Assembly (NCBI GenBank): GCA_963746185.1
Contig: CAVVAE010000002.1
Coordinates: 248,001 to 312,000, forward strand
Length of the DNA: 64,000 bases
Reading direction: 5' to 3'
Origin: CAVVAE01 sp963746185
Lineage (GTDB): Bacteria; Actinomycetota; Actinomycetes; Propionibacteriales; Nocardioidaceae
How positions within the stretch are numbered: the stretch's first letter is position 1; each line of letters begins with the position of its first letter. Below are positions 45,575 through 54,331 of this stretch, one piece after another. The position numbers and the translations under genes were made by a program. The notes beneath the pieces are model-generated. The model saw only the letters and a list, made by a program, of their open reading frames with translations, was not told the origin of the DNA and ran no database searches.

Positions 45575-45794
45575 CGCTCAGCAGCTGGTCGACCAGCACC
45601 TTGCCTTTGTGGTGGACGAGCATGAAGTGCACGGTGCCGTCGTGGTACTCCTCCTTCGAGCTCCGGCAACCACAGTCGTACGTCGTGTTCTCGGTGATCA
45701 ATCCATGCATGTCCACGGTCACGGTGCGTTCGCCGGCTGTGTTCCGGCCGCACGGCGCGAGCGTCGCGTCGAGATGCGTAGTGGTTGTCGTCAC
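45567..45794 (-). CDS. Small conserved-looking protein coupled to frdA
   Basis: 75 residues from GTG 45794 (AAGGTG about 9 nt upstream), ending 8 nt inside frdA. It has a CGC pair and many His (TYDCGCRSSKEEYHDG, HFMLVHHKGKV). Family not recognised. The overlap means it is translated together with frdA as the first gene of the frd operon. The Cys/His content could bind metal, but this is speculation. Confidence 0.6.
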   Translation of the reverse strand: MTTTTTHLDATLAPCGRNTAGERTVTVDMHGLITENTTYDCGCRSSKEEYHDGTVHFMLVHHKGKVLVDQLLSGG

Positions 45795-46118
45795 TGGCTG
45801 GCACCTTCCGTCGCACAGGGCGCCGGCTGCCGCCCTTTCCCACCACAGCCTCCTATGTCGCGCCCGGTTTGTGAAGTGCGCTCGCCGATTGGATTTAGCG
45901 CCGGCCGGTGCGTCCCGGTGTGGACTGTCTGAAGGCGGCGTGGCCGCTCGGTCGCGGATGGAGATAGGCCGATCCGCCACGAGAGGTCCGGAGAGTTTCC
46001 CCGGCCGCCTTTATTGTCGAACACGCGAATTGTCGTTTCCGACTGAAGCCGATCGGAAGGGGTATTCCGGGTCTCGGTGGGGTTTCCCCTGTCTCAGCCC
46101 CCACAGAAGGTGAAAGCA
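45795..46118. other. Divergent intergenic region (324 bp)
   Basis: This gap separates the leftward frd operon and the rightward gene at 46119, so promoters for both should be here. I see no clear sigma boxes, repeats or RNA gene. Confidence 0.5.
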
Positions 46119-46451
46119 ATGCGTCCATCCCAGCCCGACACCGGGCTCAGCGAGGTGGCGGCCAGAACCGTCACCGCTGCCCATCGACGTGACCACGTGC
46201 ATGACGACCCGGTCGACCTCTGTCTTCCTCATGCGGTCGAAGTGGTCTATCTGCGGGATCTTGCCGTCCTGGTCTGCCATGACTGCCGCTACGACTCCGG
46301 ATTTATCGCCCATCGCGACGCCGAGCACATGGCATCGGAGCACCGGCTCCTGACGGCAGGCGTTGTCTCGACGGAGCCTGACACGACCGTCAGCTGGCTC
46401 GGGGCGGCGCTGCCCGCGGCAGCCATCGCCTGCTGGACCATCGCACCCTGA
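46119..46451 (+). CDS. Small hypothetical protein with a Cys/His cluster
   Basis: 110 residues from ATG 46119 (GAAGGTG 8 nt upstream). The central part holds LCLPHAVEV and VCHDCRYDSGF, with further His (AHRDAEHMASEH), like a small zinc ribbon or knuckle. The C-terminus is hydrophobic (LGAALPAAAIACWTIAP) and may be a membrane or buried helix. Family not recognised. It is 29 nt upstream of the channel gene on the same strand. Confidence 0.6.
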   Translation: MRPSQPDTGLSEVAARTVTAAHRRDHVHDDPVDLCLPHAVEVVYLRDLAVLVCHDCRYDSGFIAHRDAEHMASEHRLLTAGVVSTEPDTTVSWLGAALPAAAIACWTIAP

Positions 46452-46479
46452 TCTGCACCGCGTCTGGTATCCCTAGAGG

Positions 46480-47148
46480 GTGGATCAGGACGCGACGAGT
46501 AGCCCCGAACCGGCGGCAGCCGGTCCAGTCGATGTGGTCGAGACCGGTCGGCTGGAGGCGTTCAGCGACGGCGTCTTCGCGATCGCGATCACACTGCTCG
46601 TGCTGGAGCTGCATGTGCCGGAGGTCGAGGAGGGTCATCTGTGGACGGCGTTGCGGCACGAGTGGCCGCAGTTCGCCGCCTACTTCACGAGCTTCCTGAT
46701 CATCGGGATCATGTGGGTCAACCACCACTCGATGTTCCGGCAGATCGTCAGGTCGGATCGCGGGCTGATGTTTCTCAACCTGTTGCTCCTGCTCTGGATG
46801 ACGATGCTGCCCTTCCCGACAGCGATGGTGGCCCGCTACCTGACCGAGGATGATTCGAACGCGCACGTGGCGGCCGCGGTCTACAGCACCAACCTGACTC
46901 TTGCGGCCATCGCGTTCAGCCTGCTCTGGGCGCACGCCGTACGTGCCGGGCTTACCGATCGCGTCATGACCCGCCAGGAACAGAGGCGATCGATCTGGAG
47001 GTTCTCGATCGGCACGTATGTGTATGCCGCCACGATCGGCCTTTCGTTCGTCTCGGCTCCACTCACCCTGGCTGTCCAGTTCCTGATCGCCGCCTACTAC
47101 GCCTTCGAACAGCTCCACACGCGCCCATCTGCGCGACCCGCTGATTGA
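46480..47148 (+). CDS. TMEM175/DUF1211-family putative K+ channel
   Basis: 222 residues from GTG 46480. The first helix has the family motif FSDGVFAIAITLLVLEL (FSDxxxAI...), which lines the pore in bacterial TMEM175 channels. Five more membrane segments follow (YFTSFLIIGIMWVNHHSMF, LLLLLWMTMLPFPTAMVA and others). Bacterial members are tetrameric potassium-permeable channels. It seems complete; the 3' end runs into a repeat array. Confidence 0.85.
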   Translation: MDQDATSSPEPAAAGPVDVVETGRLEAFSDGVFAIAITLLVLELHVPEVEEGHLWTALRHEWPQFAAYFTSFLIIGIMWVNHHSMFRQIVRSDRGLMFLNLLLLLWMTMLPFPTAMVARYLTEDDSNAHVAAAVYSTNLTLAAIAFSLLWAHAVRAGLTDRVMTRQEQRRSIWRFSIGTYVYAATIGLSFVSAPLTLAVQFLIAAYYAFEQLHTRPSARPAD

Positions 47149-47380
47149 GCTTGTCGAAATCACTCGAGACCCGCTGATTGAGCTTGTCGAAATCACCGGG
47201 TCACCTCGACAGGCTCGACCGTCGAAGGGCACCCGCTGATTGAGCTTGTCGAAATCACTCGAGACCCGCTGATTGAGCTTGTCGAAATCACCGGGTCACA
47301 TCGACAGGCTCAGTACATCGCTCGACGGGCTCAACCGCCGAGACCCGCTGATTGAGCTTGTCGCAATCACTCGAGCCGGC
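47140..47380. repeat. Dispersed REP-like repeat array
   Basis: Five direct copies of cgctgattgagcttgtcgaaatcac (two-base variants) and inverse elements (tcgacaggctcagtacatcg) follow directly on the channel gene stop. This array carries the 'gagcttgtcg' version of the core. Confidence 0.85.
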
Positions 47381-47402
47381 GCGCCCGCGAGGACCGCCGG
47401 GG

Positions 47403-48554
47403 TCAGGAGCTCTCCTCCGCCACGGCTGTCACCAGGGCCTCCCAGGCAGGCCCGACGTCGACAGGCTCGCCGGTGCCGTGCTGACGATTGGTCAGGAGCA
47501 CGACGACTCGCCGGAGTCGAGGAAGCACCGCGAACCGGGCGCCGGTGAACCCGGAGTGTTCCACCGACAGCTCGCTGCCGCGTTGCTGCAGCCAGAAGCC
47601 GAGACCTTGCTCGTCGTCGCGTCCCGGGCGGATGAACTCCCCCACCACCTGCGAGCTCCACGGGCCGGCATCCTCCAGCGAGCTGAGCAGCGTGGTGCCC
47701 AGTCGCAACAGGTCGGCGACGGTGGTGAACACACCCGCGTGTCCGGCGACACCGCCGAACGCGTGCCAGCTGTTGCCGTCGTTGACCTGACCCACGAGCG
47801 TGTGCTCGCGCCACCCCGTGAACGACGATGGGTCCACGGTCACCGGGTACGGCGATCCGGTCTCGACCATCCGCCGCTCGTACCAGTCCCCCACAGAGGT
47901 GGCGACGACCCGACCCGTCGGTTCGGCAGCGCCGCGCGGCCGGTATGCCGTGTCGGTCATTCCTAGTGGCTCGAAGACTTCCCGTCGTGCTGCGTCGTCG
48001 ATCGTGGTGCCGTACTCACGGGCCATGATCTCGCCGAGGAGCATGAACCCCAGGTCGGAGTACCGGCGGCCGGTTCCCGGTGGGTAGCGCAGCGGCAGTC
48101 TCCGCGCCACCGACAGCGCCTCTTGAGGCGTCGACCCACCATCGACGTATGTCGGCCACCATTCCCATAACCCGGCCTGGTGCTCCAGCAGGTCTCGCAC
48201 CGTGACGACGTCTTTGCCGTCACCGACGAAGTCCGGGAACCACTGCTGCAATTGGGCGTCCAAGCTGAGTCGGCCGGCATCGACAAGCGCCATGCACAGC
48301 GTCGTGGTGGCGGCGATCTTCGTGACCGACCCGACGTCGAAGATCGCTGCAGAGTGCAGCGGTTCCGGAATCGCAAGAGGTCGGCCATCGGCGTCGAGGG
48401 TCTGCGCATACCCGCGTGAGAGCGTGATCGGGCCCCCGTCGAGGCCGCCGATTCCCACGGCAGCCGCGGATGGCGCCGCGTGCGGATCTGCGCCCACCAA
48501 GGAGTCGGCGACACGAGCGGCTATCGAAGCGATCTCAGGCTCACCACCAGGCAT
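47403..48554 (-). CDS. Serine hydrolase, beta-lactamase/DD-peptidase fold
   Basis: 383 residues without an evident signal peptide. Nucleophile motif SVTK (about residue 76), YSDLG as the Tyr motif and HSGFTG as the third box; HQAGLWEWWP and AFGGVAGHAGVF are typical of the class C group. It resembles the AmiE-like hydrolase at 8374 (same YSDLG and GGVAGHAG segments) but is likely cytoplasmic. It is divergent from a peptide importer, suggesting it trims imported wall peptides. Start ATG 48554. Confidence 0.83.
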   Translation of the reverse strand: MPGGEPEIASIAARVADSLVGADPHAAPSAAAVGIGGLDGGPITLSRGYAQTLDADGRPLAIPEPLHSAAIFDVGSVTKIAATTTLCMALVDAGRLSLDAQLQQWFPDFVGDGKDVVTVRDLLEHQAGLWEWWPTYVDGGSTPQEALSVARRLPLRYPPGTGRRYSDLGFMLLGEIMAREYGTTIDDAARREVFEPLGMTDTAYRPRGAAEPTGRVVATSVGDWYERRMVETGSPYPVTVDPSSFTGWREHTLVGQVNDGNSWHAFGGVAGHAGVFTTVADLLRLGTTLLSSLEDAGPWSSQVVGEFIRPGRDDEQGLGFWLQQRGSELSVEHSGFTGARFAVLPRLRRVVVLLTNRQHGTGEPVDVGPAWEALVTAVAEESS

Positions 48555-48584
48555 GGTGAGAAAGTTACCTCTTCACAACGACAT

Positions 48585-48601
48585 ACGTTACTCGGTAACG
48601 T
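48585..48601. promoter_or_regulatory. Palindromic operator candidate ACGTTAC-TCG-GTAACGT
   Basis: A perfect 7-bp inverted repeat lies between the divergent serine hydrolase and peptide-importer genes, 31 nt before the importer start. A further half site GTTACC is at 48564-48569. Position and symmetry fit a repressor site; the regulator is unknown, though an RpiR remnant follows the operon at 54.2 kb. Confidence 0.55.
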
Positions 48602-48631
48602 CACACGAGAGTCCCCTGGAAGGAACTGACG

Positions 48632-50185
48632 ATGCGCACCCCCGTCCCCCAGCTCCGCGGCCTGCTCGTGGCCCTGCTTCTCGCCACCCTCGTGGTCGCC
48701 GGCTGCAACCCGTCTTCCGACTCCGCTGACGACAGCGGCGGCGGCGGCACGTTCATCGTGGCCCGCACCGCCGATATCGACGGCCGAGACCCGGCCACCG
48801 CCACGGCGTTCCAGACCACACAGACGCTCGACCTCGTCTACGACACCTTGGTCGAAACCAACGACTCCGGCGAGATCGAGCCGAGCCTGGCCACCGACTG
48901 GCAGATCAGCGACGACGGCTTGACCGTGACCTTGACGCTGCGCAAGGACGTGACGTTCCAGAACGGTGACCCGTTCACGGCGTCCGACGCCAAGGCCACC
49001 CTCGACCGGGTGCTCGACCCGAAGACCGGGTCGGTGGTCGCCTCCAACCTGGGCAACGTCGAGGACGTCCGCGCCGACGGTGACGACACCCTGGTGATCG
49101 AGCTGTCCCAGCCCGACACCGCCCTGCTCAACGTGCTGGCCCAGACGGGGACCTCGATGCTCGATGACAAGGACATCGAGGCCGGTGACGTCGGCCGCGA
49201 GGTCAACGGCACGGGTCCGTTCAGCTGGGTGTCCTGGAAGCAGGGCGAGAAGGTCACCCTGGATGCGAACAAGGACTACTGGGGCGACGTCCCTCAGCTC
49301 GACACGATCGAGATGCGCGTCATCCCCGACGAGTCGTCGATCCTGTCCGGCATGCGCGCGGACAGCTTCGACCTGGGCGTGATCACCGACCCCAGCATCG
49401 CCAAGCAGGTCGACACCGACGACATGCAGCTGGAGTCGCAGCCGACGTTGAGCTACCACGTGCTGCAGCTCAACGCGGCACGCGGGCCGCTCGCGGACGA
49501 GCGCGTGCGCCAGGCCATCGCTTGTGCGATCGACCGCGAGCAGGTCGTCGAGACCGCGTACTTCGGCCAGGGCGAGGTCACCGGTCCGATCACCAGTCCC
49601 GGCTACGACCTGTCGCCCACCGATGGCTTGCCGTGCGACCCACCCGACCTCGACACCGCACGTGACCTGCTCGCCGATGCTGGGTATGGCGACGGGCTCA
49701 CGCTGAAGACGATCGTGATGGTTGGCGAGTACGCCACGGCGACCAACATCGCCCAGTCCGTGCAGGCTCAGTTGAAGGAGGTCGGGGTCGAGCTCGACCT
49801 GCAGCAGCAACAGACGAACGTGTACGTCGACAACTGGCTCAACGCGAACTACGACGCGGCGGTCGCGCTCAACGGCGGAGGGACCGACCCGTACCTGATG
49901 TACGCCAGGTACTTCGGCAAGGACCCGTCTCTGGCCAAGCCGGCCGGTCTGGCTGACCCGGACCTCGAGCAGCTGCTGCAGGACGCGAACTCGACGACCG
50001 ACCAGGATGAGCGCGCGGACCTGTTCGACCAGCTGCAGCAGCGACTTCTGGAGCTCTCGCCGTGGGTCTGGCTGCAGCAGAACCAGTCCTACTATCTCCT
50101 CGGCAACGACGTCGACGGCTTCACGGCGCAGACCACGGAGTCGTTGGAGGCGCTCACGCAGACCACTCTGGGGTCGTCTGGATGA
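48632..50185 (+). CDS. Peptide ABC importer, solute-binding lipoprotein
   Basis: 517 residues with a lipobox (LVVAGC). A family 5 (DppA/OppA) binding protein: VYDTLVETNDSG, EIEPSLATDW, VTLTLRKDVTFQNGDPFTASD and VRQAIACAIDREQVVE are standard. GGAAGGAACTG precedes ATG 48632. It captures di/oligopeptides; with the divergent serine hydrolase and an RpiR remnant, wall peptides are a reasonable guess. Stop overlaps the permease start (ATGA). Confidence 0.87.
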   Translation: MRTPVPQLRGLLVALLLATLVVAGCNPSSDSADDSGGGGTFIVARTADIDGRDPATATAFQTTQTLDLVYDTLVETNDSGEIEPSLATDWQISDDGLTVTLTLRKDVTFQNGDPFTASDAKATLDRVLDPKTGSVVASNLGNVEDVRADGDDTLVIELSQPDTALLNVLAQTGTSMLDDKDIEAGDVGREVNGTGPFSWVSWKQGEKVTLDANKDYWGDVPQLDTIEMRVIPDESSILSGMRADSFDLGVITDPSIAKQVDTDDMQLESQPTLSYHVLQLNAARGPLADERVRQAIACAIDREQVVETAYFGQGEVTGPITSPGYDLSPTDGLPCDPPDLDTARDLLADAGYGDGLTLKTIVMVGEYATATNIAQSVQAQLKEVGVELDLQQQQTNVYVDNWLNANYDAAVALNGGGTDPYLMYARYFGKDPSLAKPAGLADPDLEQLLQDANSTTDQDERADLFDQLQQRLLELSPWVWLQQNQSYYLLGNDVDGFTAQTTESLEALTQTTLGSSG

Positions 50186-51141
50186 CGTGGCGGTACGTCG
50201 GGGAACGCCTCGGTGGGACGGTCCTGACGCTGGTCGGCGTGACCGTGCTCGTCTTCGTCGTACTCCGTGGGCTTCCCGGTGATGCCGTCACCGCCAAGCT
50301 CGGGACTGAGGCCGGCGTCCTCACCGACAAGCAGTTGGATGCGCTGAACCACTACTACGGCGTGGACCAGCCGATGTGGCAGCAGTTCACCAGTTGGTTG
50401 GGGAGCGTGTTCACCGGCAACTTCGGCGTGTCCATCGAGTCCGGCGCCTCGGTCCGGACGCTGATCCTCGACGCCCTGCCGGTCACGTTGGAGCTGGCGA
50501 TCCTGTCGATCCTCATCTCGACACCGATCGGAGTGGCGCTGGGCATGCTCGCGGCGAGCCGGCCCGGGCGAGCACGCGACGTGGGTGTGCAGGCGTTCGG
50601 GCTGATCGGACTCGCCATCCCTGAGTTCGTCACTGCGTCGGTGCTGGTGGCCGTGCTCGCGTCGACGTTCTCGTACTTCCCCGACCCTGGCTCCTACGTG
50701 TCCCTGTCGGAGTCGGTCACCGGCAACCTGTCGCAGATGCTGTACCCCGCCTTGGTGCTGTCGGTTGGGTTGATCGCCACGATCATGCGGACGACTCGGT
50801 CTGCCTTCCTCGAGGTCACGAACACCGACTTCGTCCGCACCGCGCACGGCAAGGGACTGTCGCCGAGTCGGGTCAGGCTGCGACACGTGCTGCACAACGC
50901 CTCGGTCCCGATCGTGACGATCGTCGGCATCCAGTTCGGGTATCTGCTCGGCGGCACGGTGATCATCGAGCAGATCTTCGCGCTGCCAGGGCTCGGGCGG
51001 TTGCTGCTCAACGGGATCCTGAAGCAGGACTACGCCGTCGTACAGAGCACGGTCCTGTTCATCGCGTTCGCGTTCGTGCTGGTCAACCTGCTGGTCGACC
51101 TGACCTATCGCGCCCTTGACCCGCGGGCGAGGCTGCGATGA
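50182..51141 (+). CDS. Peptide ABC importer permease (DppB-type)
   Basis: 319 residues, six membrane segments, starting with RLGGTVLTLVGVTVLVFVVL; contains the DppB signature GLPGDAV near the start, the EAA loop (DFVRTAHGKGLSPSRVRLRHVLHNA) and the C-terminal LLVDLTYRALDPRARL. ATG 50182 overlaps the upstream stop; its own stop overlaps the next start by 4 nt. Confidence 0.88.
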   Translation: MTWRYVGERLGGTVLTLVGVTVLVFVVLRGLPGDAVTAKLGTEAGVLTDKQLDALNHYYGVDQPMWQQFTSWLGSVFTGNFGVSIESGASVRTLILDALPVTLELAILSILISTPIGVALGMLAASRPGRARDVGVQAFGLIGLAIPEFVTASVLVAVLASTFSYFPDPGSYVSLSESVTGNLSQMLYPALVLSVGLIATIMRTTRSAFLEVTNTDFVRTAHGKGLSPSRVRLRHVLHNASVPIVTIVGIQFGYLLGGTVIIEQIFALPGLGRLLLNGILKQDYAVVQSTVLFIAFAFVLVNLLVDLTYRALDPRARLR

Positions 51142-52067
51142 GCACTCAGGCTGATCCGCGTCCGGGCGGCGGGCCGGTCCCCGAGGTGCCTGCCGAGGTC
51201 GGCGCGGCCGCTGCTGCCCCAACGGGTGGGTTGCGAGCGGTATGCCGAGGCGTGGTGCACGACCGCAACGGCCTGATCGGCCTGGTGATGATGGGCGTGC
51301 TCGTGCTGGCCGGCGTCGCTGCGGCGCTCGGGCTCACGCCGCACGATCCCCTCGCCCAGCACCCCGACCAAGCGTTGGAGGGGCCATCGGCGACGTACTG
51401 GTTCGGCACCGACCAGTTCGGCCGCGACATCGCCTCCCGCACGTTCGACGGCATCGCGGCCTCGCTGCGGGTTGCGCTGGTCGCGGTCTCCATCGCCGCG
51501 CTCATCGGGACCGTCGCGGGAGTCGTGTCGGGCTACCTCGGTGGTCTCTGGGACCAGATCGTCGGGCGGCTGACCGACATCCTGTTCGCGTTCCCCGCCG
51601 TGCTGCTGGCGCTGACGATCATCGCGGCGCTCGGCCGTGGGTGGGTCAACACCGCCATCGCGATCGCGATCGTCTACATCCCGATCTTCGTGCGGGTCGC
51701 GCGCGGTCCGACGCTGAGCGTGCGCGAGCTCGAGTACGTCTCGGCTGGGCGCGTCCTGGGGTACTCGAAGCGCCGCATCCTGTTCCGGCACGTGCTGCCG
51801 AACGTCAGTGCCCCCATCGTCGTCCAGGTCGCACTCGCGTTGTCGTGGGCGATCCTCACCGAGGCGGGACTGTCCTTCCTGGGCCTCGGCACGCAACCGC
51901 CGCAGCCTTCGCTGGGGCTGATGGTGAGCGACGCCCGCAACCTGGTGACCGACGCCTGGTGGACGATGGTGTTCCCGGCGCTGGCGATCGTGCTGGCCGT
52001 GATCGGGCTCAACCTGCTCGGCGACGGGCTGCGGTCGGCCCTCGACCCCAAGCGGGCCAAGCGTTGA
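51138..52067 (+). CDS. Peptide ABC importer permease (DppC-type)
   Basis: 309 residues. The N-terminal tail (30 residues, Pro/Gly/Ala-rich) is followed by six helices and DppC signatures: YWFGTDQFGRDIASR, EYVSAGRVLGYSKRRILFRHVLPN and the final DGLRSALDPKRAK. It forms the channel with the 50182 permease. Stop overlaps the likely TTG start of the ATPase gene. Confidence 0.88.
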   Translation: MSTQADPRPGGGPVPEVPAEVGAAAAAPTGGLRAVCRGVVHDRNGLIGLVMMGVLVLAGVAAALGLTPHDPLAQHPDQALEGPSATYWFGTDQFGRDIASRTFDGIAASLRVALVAVSIAALIGTVAGVVSGYLGGLWDQIVGRLTDILFAFPAVLLALTIIAALGRGWVNTAIAIAIVYIPIFVRVARGPTLSVRELEYVSAGRVLGYSKRRILFRHVLPNVSAPIVVQVALALSWAILTEAGLSFLGLGTQPPQPSLGLMVSDARNLVTDAWWTMVFPALAIVLAVIGLNLLGDGLRSALDPKRAKR

Positions 52068-53119
52068 GCCCCGGCGAGACCGTCTCTTCGGAGCTGTCCC
52101 CCGGCGACCCGCGCCCGGGGTCTCCGGCCGTGCTCGAGGTGCGCGATCTCACCACCGTGATCCGGCAGGGCGGTCGTGAGCTGCCCGTGGTGCGCGGGTG
52201 CTCCTTCGACGTGCGCGCCGGCGAGGCGGTGGCGCTGGTCGGGGAGAGCGGCAGCGGCAAGTCGATCACGGCGCTGTCGTTGATGGGGCTGCTGCCGGGC
52301 GGCATCGAGGTCAGCGGTGGCACGATCCGGCTGGCCGGCGAGGACCTGGGCGAGCTCAGTGAGGATGGGCGTCGTCGGCTGCGCGGCTCCGAGATCGCGA
52401 TGATCTACCAGGACCCGCTGACGGCGCTCAACCCGTTGATGCGGGTCGGCGCTCAGGTCGTGGAGGGGCTGCAGGCGCACGGGGTGTCGAAGGCTGAGGC
52501 CCGGTCTCGGGCACTCGAGGCACTCGGCGAGGTCGGACTCCCCCGCCCGGAGCGGATCGCTCAGCTCATACCCGCACGAGCTGTCCGGCGGGCAGCGACA
52601 GCGCGTGATGATCGCGATGGCCGTGGCGATGCGGCCGAAGGTGCTGATCGCCGACGAGCCGACGACCGCGCTCGACGTCACGATCCAGCAGCAGGTGCTC
52701 AGCCTGGTCGACGAGCTGCGGCGCGAGCTCGGGATGGCGCTGATCTGGATCACTCACGATCTCGGCGTCGTGGCGCGGGTCGCCGAACGGGTGCTCGTGA
52801 TGTATGCCGGCCGAGTGGTCGAGTCCGGCACGACCCGTGACCTCTACCGAGAGCCACAGCACCCGTACACCGCCGGCCTTCTCGACTCGATCCCGCCGAT
52901 GCTCGGTGCGGAGCGGCCTGCGTTGGTGCAGATCGGTGGTGCTCCGCCAGACCTGGACGCCATACCGCCGGGTTGCTCGTTCGAGCCGCGCTGCCCGCAG
53001 CGCATCGACCGGTGTCGTGCCGAGGATCCGCCCTTGGAGCCGCACGGATCGAGCCTGGCTGCGTGCTGGGTGCCGCGTGACCAGTGGGACTCCGGCTCGA
53101 CGATCGGCGGGTGTCGTGA
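52064..53119 (+). pseudogene. Peptide ABC importer ATPase 1 (DppD-type), frameshifted
   Basis: From TTG 52064 one frame encodes Walker A (ALVGESGSGKSIT) and Q-loop (MIYQDPLTALNP) up to RPERIAQ. The frame then shifts by one base near 52574; in the next frame PHELSGGQRQRVMIAMAVAM, Walker B (LIADEPTTALD), H-loop (WITHDLG) and the Opp/Dpp Cys-rich tail (EPRCPQRIDRC) continue. Every ATPase motif is intact over the two frames. The second frame stays open to 53234, 116 nt into the next gene; a further indel near 53100 would bring the TGA at 53117-53119, overlapping the next ATG. An assembly error is plausible. Confidence 0.78.
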
Positions 53120-54120
53120 TGCTCGTCGTCGAGGACGCGGTGAAGCACTACCGGACCCGCGAGGGGACGGTGCGGGCGGTGGACGGTGTGTCGTTTTCCG
53201 TCGAGCGAGGCGAGACGCTCGGGCTGGTCGGTGAGTCCGGGTGCGGGAAGTCGACGCTGGCGAAGATGATGGTGCGCCTCGTCGACCCAACGGCCGGCCG
53301 GATCCTGCTTGAAGGCGACGACATCGCATCGGCGCGTGGTGCCACCCTGACCCGACTGCGCGGCCGGATCCAGATGGTGTTCCAGGACCCGTATGCATCG
53401 TTGAACCCGCGGCTCACCGTCGAGAAGACGCTGGACGAGGTGCTGCGGGTGCGGCGGATCGTGCGCGGTGACGCCGAACGGCGTACCCGGGTGATGGAGC
53501 TGCTGGAGATGGTCGGGATGTCGGCCGCCCTGTCCCCGCGCTATCCGCACGAGCTCTCCGGTGGGCAGCGGCAGCGGGTCGGGATCGCGCGGGCGCTGGC
53601 CGTGGAGCCCGAGGTCATCGTGCTCGACGAGCCGGTGTCTGCCTTGGATGTGTCGGTGCGGGCCGAGGTGATGAACCTGCTGACCCGGCTGCGCGAAGAG
53701 CTCGGACTGACCTACATCTTCATCTCGCACGACCTGGGCATGGTTCGGCACATCAGCAACCGGGTCGCGGTGATGTACCTGGGCAAGCTGGTCGAGGTCG
53801 GGGGCTGGCAGGCCGTGTCGGACGCGCCGCTGCATCCGTACACCCGCTCGTTGCGCGACGCTGTTCCCGTGCCCGATCCGGAAGTGGAGGCTTCGCGCAC
53901 GGTGACGACGCTGCGCGGCGAGGTGCCGGATGCGGTGAACCCGCCGTCCGGCTGTGCGTTCCACCCGCGATGCCCGCATGCGCAGGACCGCTGTGTCAGC
54001 GAAGAGCCTCTGCTGCGCGACGTCGTGCCGTCGCACCAGGCCGCGTGCCACTTCTCTGAACAGTTGTATCCCGATGAGGTCCGGGCGATGAGCGACTCGG
54101 CGCAGGACGGTGCCGCATGA
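53119..54120 (+). CDS. Peptide ABC importer ATPase 2 (DppF-type)
   Basis: 333 residues: Walker A GLVGESGCGKSTL, Q-loop MVFQDPYASLNP, signature PHELSGGQRQRVGIARAL, Walker B VIVLDEPVSALD, H-loop FISHDLG and the Cys-rich C-terminus GCAFHPRCPHAQDRC typical of OppF/DppF. It powers import together with the first ATPase. ATG 53119 is adjacent to GTG 53116. Last intact gene before the island junction. Confidence 0.9.
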   Translation: MLVVEDAVKHYRTREGTVRAVDGVSFSVERGETLGLVGESGCGKSTLAKMMVRLVDPTAGRILLEGDDIASARGATLTRLRGRIQMVFQDPYASLNPRLTVEKTLDEVLRVRRIVRGDAERRTRVMELLEMVGMSAALSPRYPHELSGGQRQRVGIARALAVEPEVIVLDEPVSALDVSVRAEVMNLLTRLREELGLTYIFISHDLGMVRHISNRVAVMYLGKLVEVGGWQAVSDAPLHPYTRSLRDAVPVPDPEVEASRTVTTLRGEVPDAVNPPSGCAFHPRCPHAQDRCVSEEPLLRDVVPSHQAACHFSEQLYPDEVRAMSDSAQDGAA

Positions 54121-54130
54121 GCTTGGCGGG

Positions 54131-54178
54131 ATCGCTGGTTGAGCGAGAGAGCTTGTTCGGCGTTGAGCTTGTCGAAAC
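54131..54178. repeat. Solitary REP-like element
   Basis: A degenerate copy (cgctggttgagcgagag) and a clean copy of gttgagcttgtcgaaa follow the importer operon directly. Same family as at 47.2 kb. Confidence 0.65.
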
Positions 54179-54186
54179 CACGGCCC

Positions 54187-54331
54187 CATCACCGTCCGAC
54201 TCCGGGCCCTGATGCCATCACTCGCGCGGCCGAACGCCGGGTCGCGCAATGTGTGCTGGACGAGCCTCGCGCCGTGGCCCTTCCTCACGATCCACACACA
54301 ACGCCACTCGGATGTCTCCAGGGCCGACCCA
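54187..54331 (+). pseudogene. Remnant of an RpiR-family regulator (N-terminal HTH)
   Basis: Read across frames, this stretch encodes TVRLRALMPSLAR, AERRVAQCVLDEPRAVA and LTIHT..SDVS. It matches the start of the MurR protein at 10151 (TVRIRALLPSLARAEQRVAQRLLDDPAA). Single-base shifts separate the blocks, and the gene breaks off before the SIS domain, right at the end of the MBL gene of the island. It probably was the regulator of the upstream peptide importer, cut when the island came in. No other part was found at the far island end. Confidence 0.6.
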
